From the NCBI RefSeq assembly GCF_023277745.1, contig NZ_CP086322.1, positions 7,316,001 to 7,380,000 of the forward strand: a DNA stretch of 64,000 bases, in the 5' to 3' direction. The notes under the pieces were generated by a model, which worked only from the letters and a program-made list of their open reading frames with translations, had not been told where the DNA came from and made no database searches. The DNA comes from Streptomyces halobius (lineage in GTDB: Bacteria > Actinomycetota > Actinomycetes > Streptomycetales > Streptomycetaceae). Shown here piece after piece: positions 30,196 to 39,956 of the stretch; the first letter of the stretch is position 1, and each line of letters begins with the position of its first letter. Both the position numbers and the translations under genes were made by a program.

Positions 30196-31172
30196 GACGC
30201 CAGGGACTCGTGGTCCTCGGCAGGGGCCGGCACGGCCGGGACGGGGCCGCGCTCGCGCAGCGACAGGAAGACCCGCAGCACGGCGATCCACAGCAGCGCC
30301 GAGCCCAGCATGTGGAGTCCGATGACGAACTCCGGCAGGCCGTTGAAGTACTGGACGTAGCCGATGACGCCCTGGAAGGCGATGCAGCCGACCAGCTCCA
30401 GAACCCGGCGGCGCGCGGCGGCCGGTGCCTTGACGGCGCGCAGCGTGAACCACAGCGCGACGGTCAGGCCGACGACGATGTAGGCGAAGTCGACGTGGAG
30501 TTGGGTGATCTCCTGCCAGTCCAGCGGGATGCGGTGGTCGAGCTTGGTGGCGTCGCCCGCGTGCGGTCCCGTGCCGGTGACGACCGTGCCGATGACGGTC
30601 AGCGCGCCGGCTGCCAGGACCAGCAGCCCGGCGAGTTGGCGGACCGGGCGGGCGACCAGGTCGCGCGGATCCTCGTCGCCCTCGCCCGCCCGCTTCCAGC
30701 TCAGTACGGCCACCGTGAGCAGGGCCGTGGAGGCCAGGAAGTGCGCACTGACGATGTACGGGTTCAGACCGGTCAGGACCGTGATGCCGCCGACGACGGC
30801 GTTGCTCATGACGATCCAGAACTGTGTCCAGCCGAGGCGGGTGAGGGAGCGGCGCCGGGGGGCGTGGGAGCGGGCCGCGATGATGAACAGGCCGACGACG
30901 GCGCACAGCACATACGTCAGCATGCGGTTGCCGAACTCGATCAGGCCGTTGATGCCCATGGCGGCGGTCGGCGTCAGGCTGTCCGGCGTGCACTTGGGCC
31001 AGGTCGAGCAGCCCAGCCCGGACTGGGTCAGCCGCACCGCGCCGCCGGTGACGACGATGACCACGGCCATGACGACGGTGGCGAGCGCGGCCTGTCGCAC
31101 AAAGGCCGCGGACGGTTGCCAGCGGCGGGCGATCAGCTCAAGGGGATTCAGCGTGTTCGGCACGGGTGCCAT
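30159..31172 (-). CDS. ctaA: heme A synthase
   Basis: 337-aa COX15/CtaA membrane protein converting heme O to heme A for aa3-type cytochrome oxidase. The start ATG 31172 gives APVPNTLNPLELIARRWQPS before the first helix; the longer reading frame adds low-complexity sequence. The diagnostic VVTGGAVRLTQSGLGCSTWPKC loop with its Cys pair, a conserved EFGNRMLTY, and later HVDFAYIVVG and GLHMLGSALL with heme His ligands are all present, over eight hydrophobic helices. It overlaps the convergent amidohydrolase gene at its end. Confidence 0.95.
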   Translation of the reverse strand: MAPVPNTLNPLELIARRWQPSAAFVRQAALATVVMAVVIVVTGGAVRLTQSGLGCSTWPKCTPDSLTPTAAMGINGLIEFGNRMLTYVLCAVVGLFIIAARSHAPRRRSLTRLGWTQFWIVMSNAVVGGITVLTGLNPYIVSAHFLASTALLTVAVLSWKRAGEGDEDPRDLVARPVRQLAGLLVLAAGALTVIGTVVTGTGPHAGDATKLDHRIPLDWQEITQLHVDFAYIVVGLTVALWFTLRAVKAPAAARRRVLELVGCIAFQGVIGYVQYFNGLPEFVIGLHMLGSALLWIAVLRVFLSLRERGPVPAVPAPAEDHESLASQPAAATSASSR

Positions 31173-31225
31173 CGTAGGCGGCGGCTTGTGCAAAGTTTCA
31201 CGAGGGGTGGGGGACGTGGTTCCGG

Positions 31226-32032
31226 CTACTCCCAGCGGAACAGCTTGGCCGCCGCGCCCAGCCCCAGAACCGCCCACGCGGCGAGGATGCCGAGGTCGGC
31301 CCACGGCATTCCCGCGCCGTGCTGAAGGACGTCCCGCAGGCCGTCCGACAGGGCCGAGATGGGCAGGAGGTGGAGCACCTGCTGCGCCGCGTCCGGGAAT
31401 TTGTCGAGCGGGACGATGACGCCGCCGCCGACGAGCAGGAGCAGGAAGACCAGGTTGGCGGCGGCCAGGGTCGCCTCGGCCTTCAGCGTCCCGGCCATCA
31501 GCAGCCCGAGCCCGGAGAACGCGGCCGTGCCCAAGGCCAGCAGCAGGACGACGGCGAAGGGGTTGCCGTGCGGCGACCAGCCGAGCGCGAAGGCGATGAC
31601 GGTCAGCAGGACGATCTGCAGGATCTCGGTCACCAGTACCGAGCAGGTCTTGGCGGTCATCAGCGCCCAGCGGGGGAGCGGTGAGGCACCGAGTCGTTTG
31701 AGGACTCCGTACCGCCGCTCGAATCCGGTCGCGATGGCCTGTCCCGTGAAGGCCGTGGACATGACGGCCAGGGCCAGGACGCCCGGCGTGAGGAAGTCCA
31801 CCGCCTTCCCCGCGCCCCCTGCTGTCTCAGTGGGCACGGCGACGATGTCGACGGCGGAGAACAGCACCAGCAGGAGCGTCGGAATGACGACGGTCAGCAG
31901 CAGCTGTTCGCCGTTGCGCAGCAGCATCCTGGTCTCCAGGGCCGCCTGGGCGCGGATCATCCGGGCCGGCGGGGCCGCACCGGGCCGCGGTGTGAAGGTG
32001 CCGGTCGTGGTGCCGGCCTCGGTCGCGGTCAT
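31226..32032 (-). CDS. ABC-2 type transporter permease
   Basis: 268-aa membrane subunit. After a 25-residue cytoplasmic start come six hydrophobic stretches, beginning QLLLTVVIPTLLLVLFSAVD and including FLTPGVLALAVMSTAFTGQA and LVFLLLLVGGGVIVPLDKF, then an AVLGLGAAAKLFRWE tail. This is the drug/antigen ABC-2 exporter fold. It overlaps the ATPase stop by 4 bp (ATGA), so the two form one exporter. Substrate unknown; location between ctaA and suf suggests an envelope or heme-related role, which is speculative. Confidence 0.93.
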   Translation of the reverse strand: MTATEAGTTTGTFTPRPGAAPPARMIRAQAALETRMLLRNGEQLLLTVVIPTLLLVLFSAVDIVAVPTETAGGAGKAVDFLTPGVLALAVMSTAFTGQAIATGFERRYGVLKRLGASPLPRWALMTAKTCSVLVTEILQIVLLTVIAFALGWSPHGNPFAVVLLLALGTAAFSGLGLLMAGTLKAEATLAAANLVFLLLLVGGGVIVPLDKFPDAAQQVLHLLPISALSDGLRDVLQHGAGMPWADLGILAAWAVLGLGAAAKLFRWE

Positions 32033-32991
32033 GCGCGCAGCTCCTTCCCGGTCAGCTCCAAGAAGACGTCCTCCAGGGTGTGCCGCTCCACGGCTATCGC
32101 ATGGGGCAGCACGCCGTTCTGTGCGCACCAGGAGGCGACGGTGGCGAGGAGTTGCGGGTCGACCTTGCCCTGGACGCGGTAGGCGCCGGGGGTGAGTTCG
32201 GCGGCGACGCTGTCCGCGGGCAGCGCCTTGAGGAGCGAGGCGAGGTCGAGGCCGGGCCGGCCGGTGAAGCGCAGGGTGTTCTCCGCGCCGCCCCGGCACA
32301 GCTCCTCCGGGCTGCCCTGGGCGATCACCCGGCCGCCCTCGATGATCGCGACATCGTCGGCGAGCTGCTCGGCCTCGTCCATGAAGTGGGTGGTCAGCAC
32401 GATGCTGACGCCGTCCTGCCGCAGTTCCCGTACGAGATCCCAGGTGGCGTGCCGGGCCTGCGGGTCGAGGCCGGCGGTCGGCTCGTCGAGGAAGACCAGC
32501 TCGGGGCGGCCGACGACGGCCATCGCCAGCGCGAGCCGCTGCTGCTGGCCGCCGGACAGCCGCCGGTAGGGCGTCCGGCCGCAGCTCCCCAGCCCCAGGC
32601 GGTCGATGAGGGCGTCCACATCCACGGGGTGGGAGTGCAGGGTGGCGGTGTGCCGGAGCATCTCCTCCGCCCTGGCGCCGGCGTAGACGCCACCGGACTG
32701 GAGCATCACACCGATCCGGGGCCGCAGCGCCGCGGCGTCGGCGACCGGGTCCAGACCCAGGACGCGGACCGTGCCGTCATCCGGACGGCGGTAGCCCTCG
32801 CAGATTTCGACGGTGGTGGTCTTGCCGGCTCCGTTGGGGCCGAGCACGGCGGTCACGGAGCCACGTGCGACGGTGAGGTCGAGACGGTCCACGGCGGTCT
32901 TCGTCCCGTACCGTTTGACCAGGCCGACGACTTCGACGGCAGGCTCTCGTCCGGGGCTCCGGGGGGCGGCCCCCGGGGAGATGCTGCACAT
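32029..32991 (-). CDS. ABC transporter ATP-binding protein (ABC-2 type)
   Basis: 320-aa ATPase. Walker A is LGPNGAGKTTTVEICEGY, signature LSGGQQQRLALAM, Walker B LVFLDEPTAGLDPQARH and switch His TTHFMDEA. The C-terminal 80 residues form the regulatory extension of DrrA-type ATPases. ATG 32991 is chosen as it precedes the core by about 18 residues; 33018 is an alternative. It is divergent from sufR across about 150 bp. Confidence 0.94.
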   Translation of the reverse strand: MCSISPGAAPRSPGREPAVEVVGLVKRYGTKTAVDRLDLTVARGSVTAVLGPNGAGKTTTVEICEGYRRPDDGTVRVLGLDPVADAAALRPRIGVMLQSGGVYAGARAEEMLRHTATLHSHPVDVDALIDRLGLGSCGRTPYRRLSGGQQQRLALAMAVVGRPELVFLDEPTAGLDPQARHATWDLVRELRQDGVSIVLTTHFMDEAEQLADDVAIIEGGRVIAQGSPEELCRGGAENTLRFTGRPGLDLASLLKALPADSVAAELTPGAYRVQGKVDPQLLATVASWCAQNGVLPHAIAVERHTLEDVFLELTGKELRA

Positions 32992-33132
32992 GGCGGGCAG
33001 TCTACGGAGAGCGGCCACCGGCCCGTGCCGGGGCCCCGAATCCGCCCGGGATACAGCTGAATTAGGTAACCCTAAGTGATCGAGGCCACCAGTCCGTGAT
33101 GCGGACGAGGGTTGAATCGTCCTGAGGAATTA

Positions 33133-33150
33133 CGCAACAATGACGTTGTG
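33133..33150. promoter_or_regulatory. candidate SufR operator over the sufR start
   Basis: CGCAAC (33133-33138) and GTTGTG (33145-33150) form an inverted repeat with one mismatch and 6 bp between, overlapping the GTG start. A second weak one, TTAGG TAAC CCTAA (33062-33075), lies upstream. Autorepression by SufR is inferred from the family. Confidence 0.35.
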
Positions 33151-34014
33151 AAAAACGTGAGCGAGGCCCGGAAGGAGCCCGCGGCCCAGTCGGCCGCCGG
33201 GCCTGTTTCCGCCATGCGCGAGCGGTCCGGGCACGCCGACCGGTCCGCCCGGCCGATGCCGCACGCCCCGTCGGCACACGACGAGCAGCACGGCACCCGC
33301 AATCGCGTCGCCCGCTCCATCCTCGACCACGGTCCGTCCACCGCGGCCGAGCTCGCCCTCCGTCTGGAACTGACCCAGGCAGCCGTCCGCCGTCATCTGG
33401 ACGCACTGGCCGCGGAAGGCGTCGTCGAGCCCCGCGAGAAGCGGGTCTACGGAGCGCGCGGCCGGGGCCGTCCCGCCAAGGCGTTCGCCCTCACCGACTG
33501 CGGCCGGGACGCCTTCGACCAGGCATACGACCAGCTGGCCGTCGACGCGCTGCGCTGGATCGCGCAGACCGCGGGCGGCGGCGAGATGGGCGAGGCGGCG
33601 GTCGCCGCGTTCGCCCGCGCGCGGCTCGCCACCCAGGCGGAGAGCTACCGCGCGGCGGTCGAGGCCGCCGAGCCGGAGGCCCGTACCCGGGCCCTCGCCG
33701 AGGCGTTGACCGCGGACGGGTACGCTGCTACGGCGCGCAGCGCGCCCAATTCCCAGCTCGGTGAACAGCTCTGCCAGCACCACTGCCCGGTCGCCCATGT
33801 CGCCGAGCGGTATCCGCAGCTGTGCGAGGCGGAGACCGAGGTCTTCTCCCGTCTGCTGGGGACCCACGTACAGCGTCTCGCCACCATCGCCCATGGGGAC
33901 GGGGTGTGCACGACCTTCATCCCGAAGGCCGGCGAAACCACGCTCGGCATCACCGGGCGCAAGACCGAGACCACCACAGAATCTGCAAGCACGGCCGGGA
34001 GGAACCCCGCATGA
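33148..34014 (+). CDS. sufR: SufR-type iron-sulfur regulator
   Basis: 288-aa HTH repressor at the head of the suf operon. A basic, unconserved N-terminus is followed by a winged HTH ([40 protein letters not shown]) and a wing with [13 protein letters not shown]. The C-terminal part holds [18 protein letters not shown], the Cys set that binds an Fe-S cluster in SufR proteins, so it senses cluster status. The start could be GTG 33148 or an upstream in-frame ATG at 33112. The ATGA overlap with sufB at 34011 couples the two. Confidence 0.92.
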   Translation: MKNVSEARKEPAAQSAAGPVSAMRERSGHADRSARPMPHAPSAHDEQHGTRNRVARSILDHGPSTAAELALRLELTQAAVRRHLDALAAEGVVEPREKRVYGARGRGRPAKAFALTDCGRDAFDQAYDQLAVDALRWIAQTAGGGEMGEAAVAAFARARLATQAESYRAAVEAAEPEARTRALAEALTADGYAATARSAPNSQLGEQLCQHHCPVAHVAERYPQLCEAETEVFSRLLGTHVQRLATIAHGDGVCTTFIPKAGETTLGITGRKTETTTESASTAGRNPA

Positions 34015-35432
34015 CGCTCCCCACGGAGACTGCTCACCCTGAGCTTGAGGGCCTGGGCAAGTACGAATACGGCTGGGCCGACTCCGACGTGGCCGGCGCC
34101 TCCGCCAAGCGCGGTCTGTCCGAAGACGTCGTCCGCGACATCTCGGCGAAGAAGAACGAGCCGGAGTGGATGCTCAAGCTCCGCCTCAAGGGCCTGCGGC
34201 TCTTCGACAAGAAGCCCATGCCGCAGTGGGGCTCCGACCTGTCGGGCATCGACTTCGACAACATCAAGTACTTCGTCCGGTCCACCGAGGAGCAGGCCCA
34301 GTCCTGGGAGGACCTGCCCGAGGACATCAAGAACACCTACGACAAGCTCGGCATCCCGGAGGCGGAGAAGCAGCGCCTGGTCGCCGGTGTCGCCGCGCAG
34401 TACGAGTCCGAGGTCGTCTACCACCAGATCCGTGAGGACCTGGAGGCGCAGGGCGTCGTCTTCCTGGACACCGACACCGCGCTCAGGGAGCACCCGGAGA
34501 TCTTCCAGGAGTACTTCGGCACGGTCATCCCGGTCGGCGACAACAAGTTCGCGTCGCTGAACACCGCCGTGTGGTCCGGCGGCTCGTTCATCTACGTCCC
34601 CAAGGGTGTCCATGTCGACATCCCGCTCCAGGCCTACTTCCGGATCAACACCGAGAACATGGGCCAGTTCGAGCGGACGCTGATCATCGTCGACGAGGAC
34701 GCCTACGTCCACTACGTCGAGGGCTGCACCGCGCCGATCTACAAGTCGGACTCGCTGCACTCCGCCGTCGTCGAGATCATCGTGAAGAAGGGCGGCCGCT
34801 GCCGCTACACGACCATCCAGAACTGGTCGAACAACGTCTACAACCTGGTCACCAAGCGCGCCGTCGCCTACGAGGGCGCGACCATGGAGTGGGTCGACGG
34901 AAACCTCGGCTCCAAGGTGACCATGAAGTACCCGGCGGTCTACCTGATGGGCGAGCACGCCAAGGGCGAGACCCTGTCCATCGCCTTCGCCGGCGAGGGC
35001 CAGCACCAGGACGCCGGCTCCAAGATGGTCCACATGGCACCGAACACCTCCTCCAACATCGTCTCCAAGTCGGTGGCGCGAGGCGGCGGCCGCACCTCCT
35101 ACCGCGGTCTGGTCGAGATCGGCGAGGGTGCCGCGGGCTCCAAGTCCAACGTGCTCTGCGACGCCCTGCTGGTGGACACCATCTCCCGGTCGGACACCTA
35201 CCCGTACGTCGACGTCCGCGAGGACGACGTCTCCATGGGCCACGAGGCCACCGTCTCCAAGGTCTCCGAGGACCAGCTCTTCTACCTGATGAGCCGCGGC
35301 CTCAGCGAGCAGGAGGCCATGGCGATGATCGTGCGCGGCTTCGTCGAGCCGATCGCCCGTGAGCTGCCGATGGAGTACGCGCTGGAGCTGAACCGGCTGA
35401 TCGAGCTGCAGATGGAAGGCGCGGTCGGCTGA
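34011..35432 (+). CDS. sufB: Fe-S cluster assembly protein SufB
   Basis: 473-aa scaffold subunit of SufBCD. It starts at ATG 34011, overlapping sufR. Recognised core: [77 protein letters not shown] and [10 protein letters not shown] with the essential Cys, then the beta-helix and the C-terminal [19 protein letters not shown]. sufD follows 60 bp later. Confidence 0.97.
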   Translation: MTLPTETAHPELEGLGKYEYGWADSDVAGASAKRGLSEDVVRDISAKKNEPEWMLKLRLKGLRLFDKKPMPQWGSDLSGIDFDNIKYFVRSTEEQAQSWEDLPEDIKNTYDKLGIPEAEKQRLVAGVAAQYESEVVYHQIREDLEAQGVVFLDTDTALREHPEIFQEYFGTVIPVGDNKFASLNTAVWSGGSFIYVPKGVHVDIPLQAYFRINTENMGQFERTLIIVDEDAYVHYVEGCTAPIYKSDSLHSAVVEIIVKKGGRCRYTTIQNWSNNVYNLVTKRAVAYEGATMEWVDGNLGSKVTMKYPAVYLMGEHAKGETLSIAFAGEGQHQDAGSKMVHMAPNTSSNIVSKSVARGGGRTSYRGLVEIGEGAAGSKSNVLCDALLVDTISRSDTYPYVDVREDDVSMGHEATVSKVSEDQLFYLMSRGLSEQEAMAMIVRGFVEPIARELPMEYALELNRLIELQMEGAVG

Positions 35433-35492
35433 CCGCCCGGATATCGAGCAGCGACAGACTTCCTGAAGCAGAAAGCGAGCACGACGACAGCC

Positions 35493-36677
35493 ATGGCTGA
35501 GGCTCAGAACATCCCGCTGGGATCCACGACCACCGGCACCATCGCGGTGGCCGCGGAGTCCACCGTCGCCACCCGGATGAGCGCCCCGCCGTCCTACGAC
35601 GTGGCGGACTTCCCGGTGCCGCACGGCCGTGAGGAGGAGTGGCGCTTCACGCCCCTCGCCCGGCTGCGGGGCCTGCACGACGGCACCGCCGTCGCGGGCG
35701 GCGCCGACCTGAAGATCGACATCTCCGCGCCCGAGGGCGTCACCCACGAGCTCGTGGGCCGCGAGGACGCGCGGGTCGGCAAGGCCGGCAAGCCCGTGGA
35801 CCGGGTCGCCGCGCAGGCGTACAGCTCCTTCGAGAAGGCATCGGTGATCACGGTCCCCAAGGAGACCGTGCTCCCCGAGCCGATCCGGATCACCGTGCAC
35901 GGCGAGGGCGGCACCGCCTTCGGCCACCAGGTGATCGAGCTGGGCGCGTTCGCCGAGGCCGTCGTCGTCATCGACCACACCGGTGATGCGCTGCTCGCCG
36001 CCAACGTCGACTACCTCCTCGGCGACGGCGCCAAGCTGACCGTCGTGTCCGTCCAGGACTGGGACGACAACGCCGTCCACGTCGGCCAGCACAACGCCCT
36101 GGTCGGCCGGGACGCCACGTTCAAGTCCGTCGTCGTCACCTTCGGCGGCGACCTGGTCCGGCTCCACCCGCGCGTCGGTTACGCGGGCCCCGGCGGTGAG
36201 GCCGAGCTCTACGGCCTGTACTTCACCGAGGAGGGCCAGCACCAGGAGCACCGCCTCTTCGTCGACCACGAGGCGTCCAACTGCCGCTCCAACGTCGTCT
36301 ACAAGGGCGCGCTGCAGGGCCAGGACGCACACGCGGTCTGGATCGGCGACGTCCTCATCCGGGCGTCCGCCACCGGCACGGACACCTACGAGCTCAACCG
36401 CAACCTCGTCCTCACCGACGGCGCGAGGGTCGACTCGGTCCCCAACCTGGAGATCGAGACCGGCGAGATCGTCGGCGCCGGACACGCCTCGGCGACCGGC
36501 CGCTTCGACGACGAGCAGCTGTTCTACCTGATGGCCCGCGGCATCCCGGCCGATGAGGCCCGGCGGCTGGTCGTCCGCGGCTTCTTCGCCGAGCTGGTCC
36601 AGCAGATCGGTCTCCCGGACGTCGAAGAGCGTCTGATGAGCAAGATCGAGGCCGAGCTGGAAGCGTCCTCGGCATGA
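35493..36677 (+). CDS. sufD: Fe-S cluster assembly protein SufD
   Basis: 394-aa partner of SufB in the scaffold complex. A variable Thr/Ala-rich N-terminus leads to FPVPHGREEEWRFTPLARLR, and the beta-helix end shows SNCRSNVVYKGALQGQDAH and VPNLEIETGEIVGAGHASAT, with GRFDDEQLFYLMARGIPADE. It overlaps the ferredoxin gene by 4 bp (ATGA). Confidence 0.96.
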   Translation: MAEAQNIPLGSTTTGTIAVAAESTVATRMSAPPSYDVADFPVPHGREEEWRFTPLARLRGLHDGTAVAGGADLKIDISAPEGVTHELVGREDARVGKAGKPVDRVAAQAYSSFEKASVITVPKETVLPEPIRITVHGEGGTAFGHQVIELGAFAEAVVVIDHTGDALLAANVDYLLGDGAKLTVVSVQDWDDNAVHVGQHNALVGRDATFKSVVVTFGGDLVRLHPRVGYAGPGGEAELYGLYFTEEGQHQEHRLFVDHEASNCRSNVVYKGALQGQDAHAVWIGDVLIRASATGTDTYELNRNLVLTDGARVDSVPNLEIETGEIVGAGHASATGRFDDEQLFYLMARGIPADEARRLVVRGFFAELVQQIGLPDVEERLMSKIEAELEASSA

Positions 36678-36991
36678 CGTACGTACGCGCAGCGGCGCTC
36701 AGCGAGCTGGTCGACGACACCCCCAAGCGGGTGGAGATCGACGGCACGCCGGTGTCCCTCGTCCGCACCGAGGGCGAGGTGTTCGCGATCTACGACATCT
36801 GCTCCCACGCGAACGTCTCGCTGTCCGAGGGGGAGGTGGAGGACTGCCAGATCGAGTGCTGGCTGCACGGCTCCAGCTTCGACCTCCGCACCGGCAAGCC
36901 GTCCGGCCTTCCCGCGACGCGCCCCGTCCCCGTTTACCCCGTAAAGATCGAAGGGGACGACGTGCTCGTCTCCGTCACCCAGGAGTCCTGA
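36674..36991 (+). CDS. Rieske-type non-heme iron ferredoxin
   Basis: 105-aa small Rieske protein like the dioxygenase ferredoxins. Cluster ligands are visible as CSHANVSLSEGEVEDCQIECWLHGSSF, with the Cys-x-His and Cys-x2-His pairs separated by 16 residues. It is inserted between sufD and sufC and coupled to sufD, an order seen in actinobacterial suf operons; it is thought to supply electrons or act as a client. It ends 7 bp before sufC. Confidence 0.92.
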   Translation: MTYVRAAALSELVDDTPKRVEIDGTPVSLVRTEGEVFAIYDICSHANVSLSEGEVEDCQIECWLHGSSFDLRTGKPSGLPATRPVPVYPVKIEGDDVLVSVTQES

Positions 36992-36998
36992 GTTCCCC

Positions 36999-37763
36999 AT
37001 GGCAACGCTTGAGATCCACGACCTGCACGTCTCCGTCGAGGCCGAGAACGGCCCGCGCGAGATCCTGAAGGGCGTCGACCTGACCGTGAAGCAGGGCGAG
37101 ACGCACGCCATCATGGGCCCCAACGGCTCCGGCAAGTCGACCCTCGCCTACTCCCTGGCCGGTCACCCCAAGTACACCGTCACCGGCGGCACCGTCACCC
37201 TCGACGGCGAGGACGTCCTGGAGATGTCCGTCGACGAGCGTGCGCGGGCCGGTGTCTTCCTCGCCATGCAGTACCCGGTCGAGGTGCCCGGTGTCTCCGT
37301 CTCCAACTTCCTGCGCACCTCCGCCACCGCGATGCGCGGCGAGGCCCCCAAGCTGCGGCTGTGGGTCAAGGAGGTCAAGGAGGCCATGGAGCGGCTGAAC
37401 ATGGACCCCGCCTTCGCCGAGCGCAACGTCAACGAGGGCTTCTCCGGCGGTGAGAAGAAGCGCCACGAGATCCTGCAGCTGGAGCTGCTCAAGCCGGCCA
37501 TCGCGATCCTCGACGAGACCGACTCCGGCCTCGACGTCGACGCGCTGCGCACCGTCTCCGAGGGCGTCAACCGCGTCCGCGAGACCGGCCAGGTCGGCAC
37601 CCTCCTGATCACCCACTACACGCGCATCCTGCGCTACATCAAGCCCGACCACGTCCATGTGTTCGCGAACGGCCGAATCGCCGAGTCCGGCGGTGCCGAG
37701 CTCGCCGACAAGCTGGAGGCCGAGGGCTACGAGGCGTACACGAAGGGCGGCGCTACCGCGTGA
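36999..37763 (+). CDS. sufC: Fe-S assembly ATPase SufC
   Basis: 254-aa ABC-type ATPase driving the SufBCD scaffold. Walker A MGPNGSGKSTLAYSLAGHP, signature FSGGEKKRHEILQLELL, Walker B AILDETDSGLDVDAL and the SufC-specific ITHYTRILRYIKPDHVH are all present. Start ATG 36999 has no room for a longer leader. The stop overlaps sufS by 4 bp. Confidence 0.97.
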   Translation: MATLEIHDLHVSVEAENGPREILKGVDLTVKQGETHAIMGPNGSGKSTLAYSLAGHPKYTVTGGTVTLDGEDVLEMSVDERARAGVFLAMQYPVEVPGVSVSNFLRTSATAMRGEAPKLRLWVKEVKEAMERLNMDPAFAERNVNEGFSGGEKKRHEILQLELLKPAIAILDETDSGLDVDALRTVSEGVNRVRETGQVGTLLITHYTRILRYIKPDHVHVFANGRIAESGGAELADKLEAEGYEAYTKGGATA

Positions 37764-39016
37764 CAACACTGCCGGGCCTCCTGGACACCGAGGCGATCCG
37801 CAAGGACTTCCCCCTTCTGGACCGTGTGGTCCACGACGGGAAGAAGATCGTGTATCTGGACAACGCGGCGACCTCGCAGAAGCCGCGTCAGGTCCTGGAT
37901 GCGCTGAACGCCTACTACGAGCGCTACAACGCCAACGTCCACCGCGGCGTGCATGTCCTCGCCGAGGAGGCCACGGCGCTGTACGAGGGTGCCCGCGACA
38001 AGGTCGCCGCCTTCATCAACGCGCCGAGCCGCGACGAGGTGATCTTCACCAAGAACGCCTCCGAGTCGCTCAACCTCGTGGCGAACATGCTCGGCTGGGC
38101 CGACGAGCCCTACCGGGTGGACCGCGAGACCGAGATCGTCATCTCGGAGATGGAGCACCACTCCAACATCGTTCCGTGGCAGCTGCTGTCGCAGCGCACC
38201 GGCGCGAAGCTGAAGTGGTTCGGCCTGACCGACGACGGCCGTCTCGACCTCTCGAACATCGACGAGATCATCACGGACAACACTAAGATCGTCTCGTTCA
38301 CCCTGGTCTCCAACCTCATGGGCACCATCAACCCGGTCGAGACGATCGTCCGGCGTGCCCAGGAGGTCGGCGCCCTGGTCTGCATCGACGCCTCGCAGGC
38401 CGCCCCGCACATGGTGCTGGACGTCCAGGCGCTGCAGGCCGACTTCGTGGCCTTCACCGGCCACAAGATGTGCGGCCCGACCGGCATCGGCGTCCTGTGG
38501 GGCCGCCAGGAGCTGCTGGAGGACCTGCCTCCGTTCCTCGGCGGCGGCGAGATGATCGAGACGGTGTCCATGCACTCCTCGACGTACGCGCCCGCCCCGC
38601 ACAAGTTCGAGGCCGGTACCCCCCCGATCGCCCAGGCCGTCGGCCTCGGCGCGGCCGTGGACTACCTGTCGTCGATCGGCATGGAGCGCATCGCCGAGCA
38701 CGAGCACGTCCTCACCGAGTACGCCGTCAAACGGCTGCTGGAGGTCCCCGACCTGCGCATCATCGGCCCGAGCACGGCCGAGGACCGCGGTGCGGCGATC
38801 TCCTTCACGCTCGGCGACATCCACCCGCACGACGTCGGCCAGGTGCTGGACGAGCAGGGCATCGCGGTCCGGGTCGGCCACCACTGCGCGCGGCCGGTCT
38901 GCCTGCGGTACGGAATTCCTGCGACCACGCGAGCGTCGTTCTATCTGTACTCCACGCCCGCCGAGGTCGACGCCCTGGTCGAGGGTCTGGAGCACGTACG
39001 CAACTTCTTCGGATGA
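37760..39016 (+). CDS. sufS: cysteine desulfurase SufS
   Basis: 418-aa PLP enzyme that takes sulfur from cysteine. Motifs: VYLDNAATSQKPRQVLDAL, the PLP Lys in FTGHKMCGPTGIGVLWGR, and the active Cys near the C-terminus in VRVGHHCARPVCLRYG, the type II pattern. GTG 37760 overlaps the sufC stop. sufU follows 29 bp later as the sulfur acceptor. Confidence 0.97.
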   Translation: MTTLPGLLDTEAIRKDFPLLDRVVHDGKKIVYLDNAATSQKPRQVLDALNAYYERYNANVHRGVHVLAEEATALYEGARDKVAAFINAPSRDEVIFTKNASESLNLVANMLGWADEPYRVDRETEIVISEMEHHSNIVPWQLLSQRTGAKLKWFGLTDDGRLDLSNIDEIITDNTKIVSFTLVSNLMGTINPVETIVRRAQEVGALVCIDASQAAPHMVLDVQALQADFVAFTGHKMCGPTGIGVLWGRQELLEDLPPFLGGGEMIETVSMHSSTYAPAPHKFEAGTPPIAQAVGLGAAVDYLSSIGMERIAEHEHVLTEYAVKRLLEVPDLRIIGPSTAEDRGAAISFTLGDIHPHDVGQVLDEQGIAVRVGHHCARPVCLRYGIPATTRASFYLYSTPAEVDALVEGLEHVRNFFG

Positions 39017-39045
39017 GCCTGCGACGGATGAGGACTGACTGAGCC

Positions 39046-39504
39046 GTGAAGCTGGATTCCATGTACCAGGACGTCATCCTGGACCACTACAAGCACCCGC
39101 ACGGGCGCGGTCTTCGGGACGGCGACGCCGAAGTGCACCACGTCAACCCCACCTGCGGCGACGAGATCACGCTGCGCGTGCGGCTCGACGGCGCGACGAT
39201 CGAGGATGTCTCCTACGAGGGCCAGGGCTGCTCCATCAGCCAGGCCAGCGCGTCGGTGCTCAACGACCTCCTGGTCGGCAAGCCGCTCGGCGAGGCGCAG
39301 AAGATCCAGGAGACGTTTCTGGAGCTGATGCAGTCCAAGGGACAGATGGAACCGGATGACGCGATGGAGGAGGTGCTGGAGGACGCGGTGGCGTTCGCCG
39401 GCGTCTCGAAGTACCCGGCGCGTGTGAAGTGCGCCCTGCTGAGCTGGATGGCCTGGAAGGACGCCACGGCCAAGGCCCTCTCCGAGGAGGCGAAGACCGC
39501 ATGA
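39046..39504 (+). CDS. sufU: sulfur-transfer protein SufU
   Basis: 152-aa IscU-like protein that receives sulfur from SufS. Three conserved Cys are visible in NPTCGDEI, GQGCSISQASAS and RVKCALLSW, the zinc-binding SufU pattern, plus the start MYQDVILDHYKHPHGRG. GTG 39046 is the start. The stop overlaps the next gene (ATGA). Confidence 0.95.
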   Translation: MKLDSMYQDVILDHYKHPHGRGLRDGDAEVHHVNPTCGDEITLRVRLDGATIEDVSYEGQGCSISQASASVLNDLLVGKPLGEAQKIQETFLELMQSKGQMEPDDAMEEVLEDAVAFAGVSKYPARVKCALLSWMAWKDATAKALSEEAKTA

Positions 39505-39836
39505 CCGACACCCCGACCACCACCAAGCCGGCGACCGAGGAAGAGGTCCGCGAGGCGCTGTACGACGTCGTCGACCCCGAACTGGGCATCGACGTCGTCA
39601 ATCTGGGCCTGATCTACGGCATCCACATCGACGACGCCAATATCGCCACCATCGACATGACGCTGACCTCCGCGGCCTGCCCGCTGACCGACGTCATCGA
39701 GGACCAGGCCAAGTCCGCGACGGACGGCATCGTCAGTGAACTGAAGATCAACTGGGTCTGGATGCCCCCGTGGGGCCCGGACAAGATCACCGACGACGGC
39801 CGCGAGCAGCTGCGCGCGCTGGGCTTCAACGTCTGA
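39501..39836 (+). CDS. DUF59/SufT-type metal-sulfur assembly factor
   Basis: 111-aa protein of the MIP18/SufT family involved in Fe-S maturation. Family features are EVREALYDVVDPELGIDVVN then LGLIYGIHID, and the conserved Cys in TLTSAACPLTDVIEDQ. It starts inside the sufU end and is the last gene of the suf operon, closed by the hairpin just after it. Confidence 0.92.
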   Translation: MTDTPTTTKPATEEEVREALYDVVDPELGIDVVNLGLIYGIHIDDANIATIDMTLTSAACPLTDVIEDQAKSATDGIVSELKINWVWMPPWGPDKITDDGREQLRALGFNV

Positions 39837-39843
39837 GCTGTAC

Positions 39844-39890
39844 CGATGCGGCCATGCCCGCCAGTCACACTGGCGGGCATGGCCGCATCG
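39844..39890 (+). terminator. suf operon terminator
   Basis: Perfect 20-bp inverted repeat (39844-39863 against 39871-39890) with a 7-nt loop, 8 bp past the last suf stop codon. The longest flawless hairpin stem in the window. Confidence 0.92.
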
Positions 39891-39922
39891 CTGTATCGGA
39901 TCGGTGTCGACGCGGGGAACGC

Positions 39923-39956
39923 ACGGACGGGGCTGACTCACGGACGGGGCTGACTC
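39923..39956. repeat. 17-bp tandem duplication
   Basis: ACGGACGGGGCTGACTC occurs twice head to tail (39923-39939, 39940-39956), just after the suf hairpin and next to the IS110 element. Confidence 0.85.

Noticed and set aside
33645..36485. 946-aa ORF antisense to the suf genes
   Set aside because: Overlies sufR, sufB and sufD, which are certain by motif; no recognisable domain.
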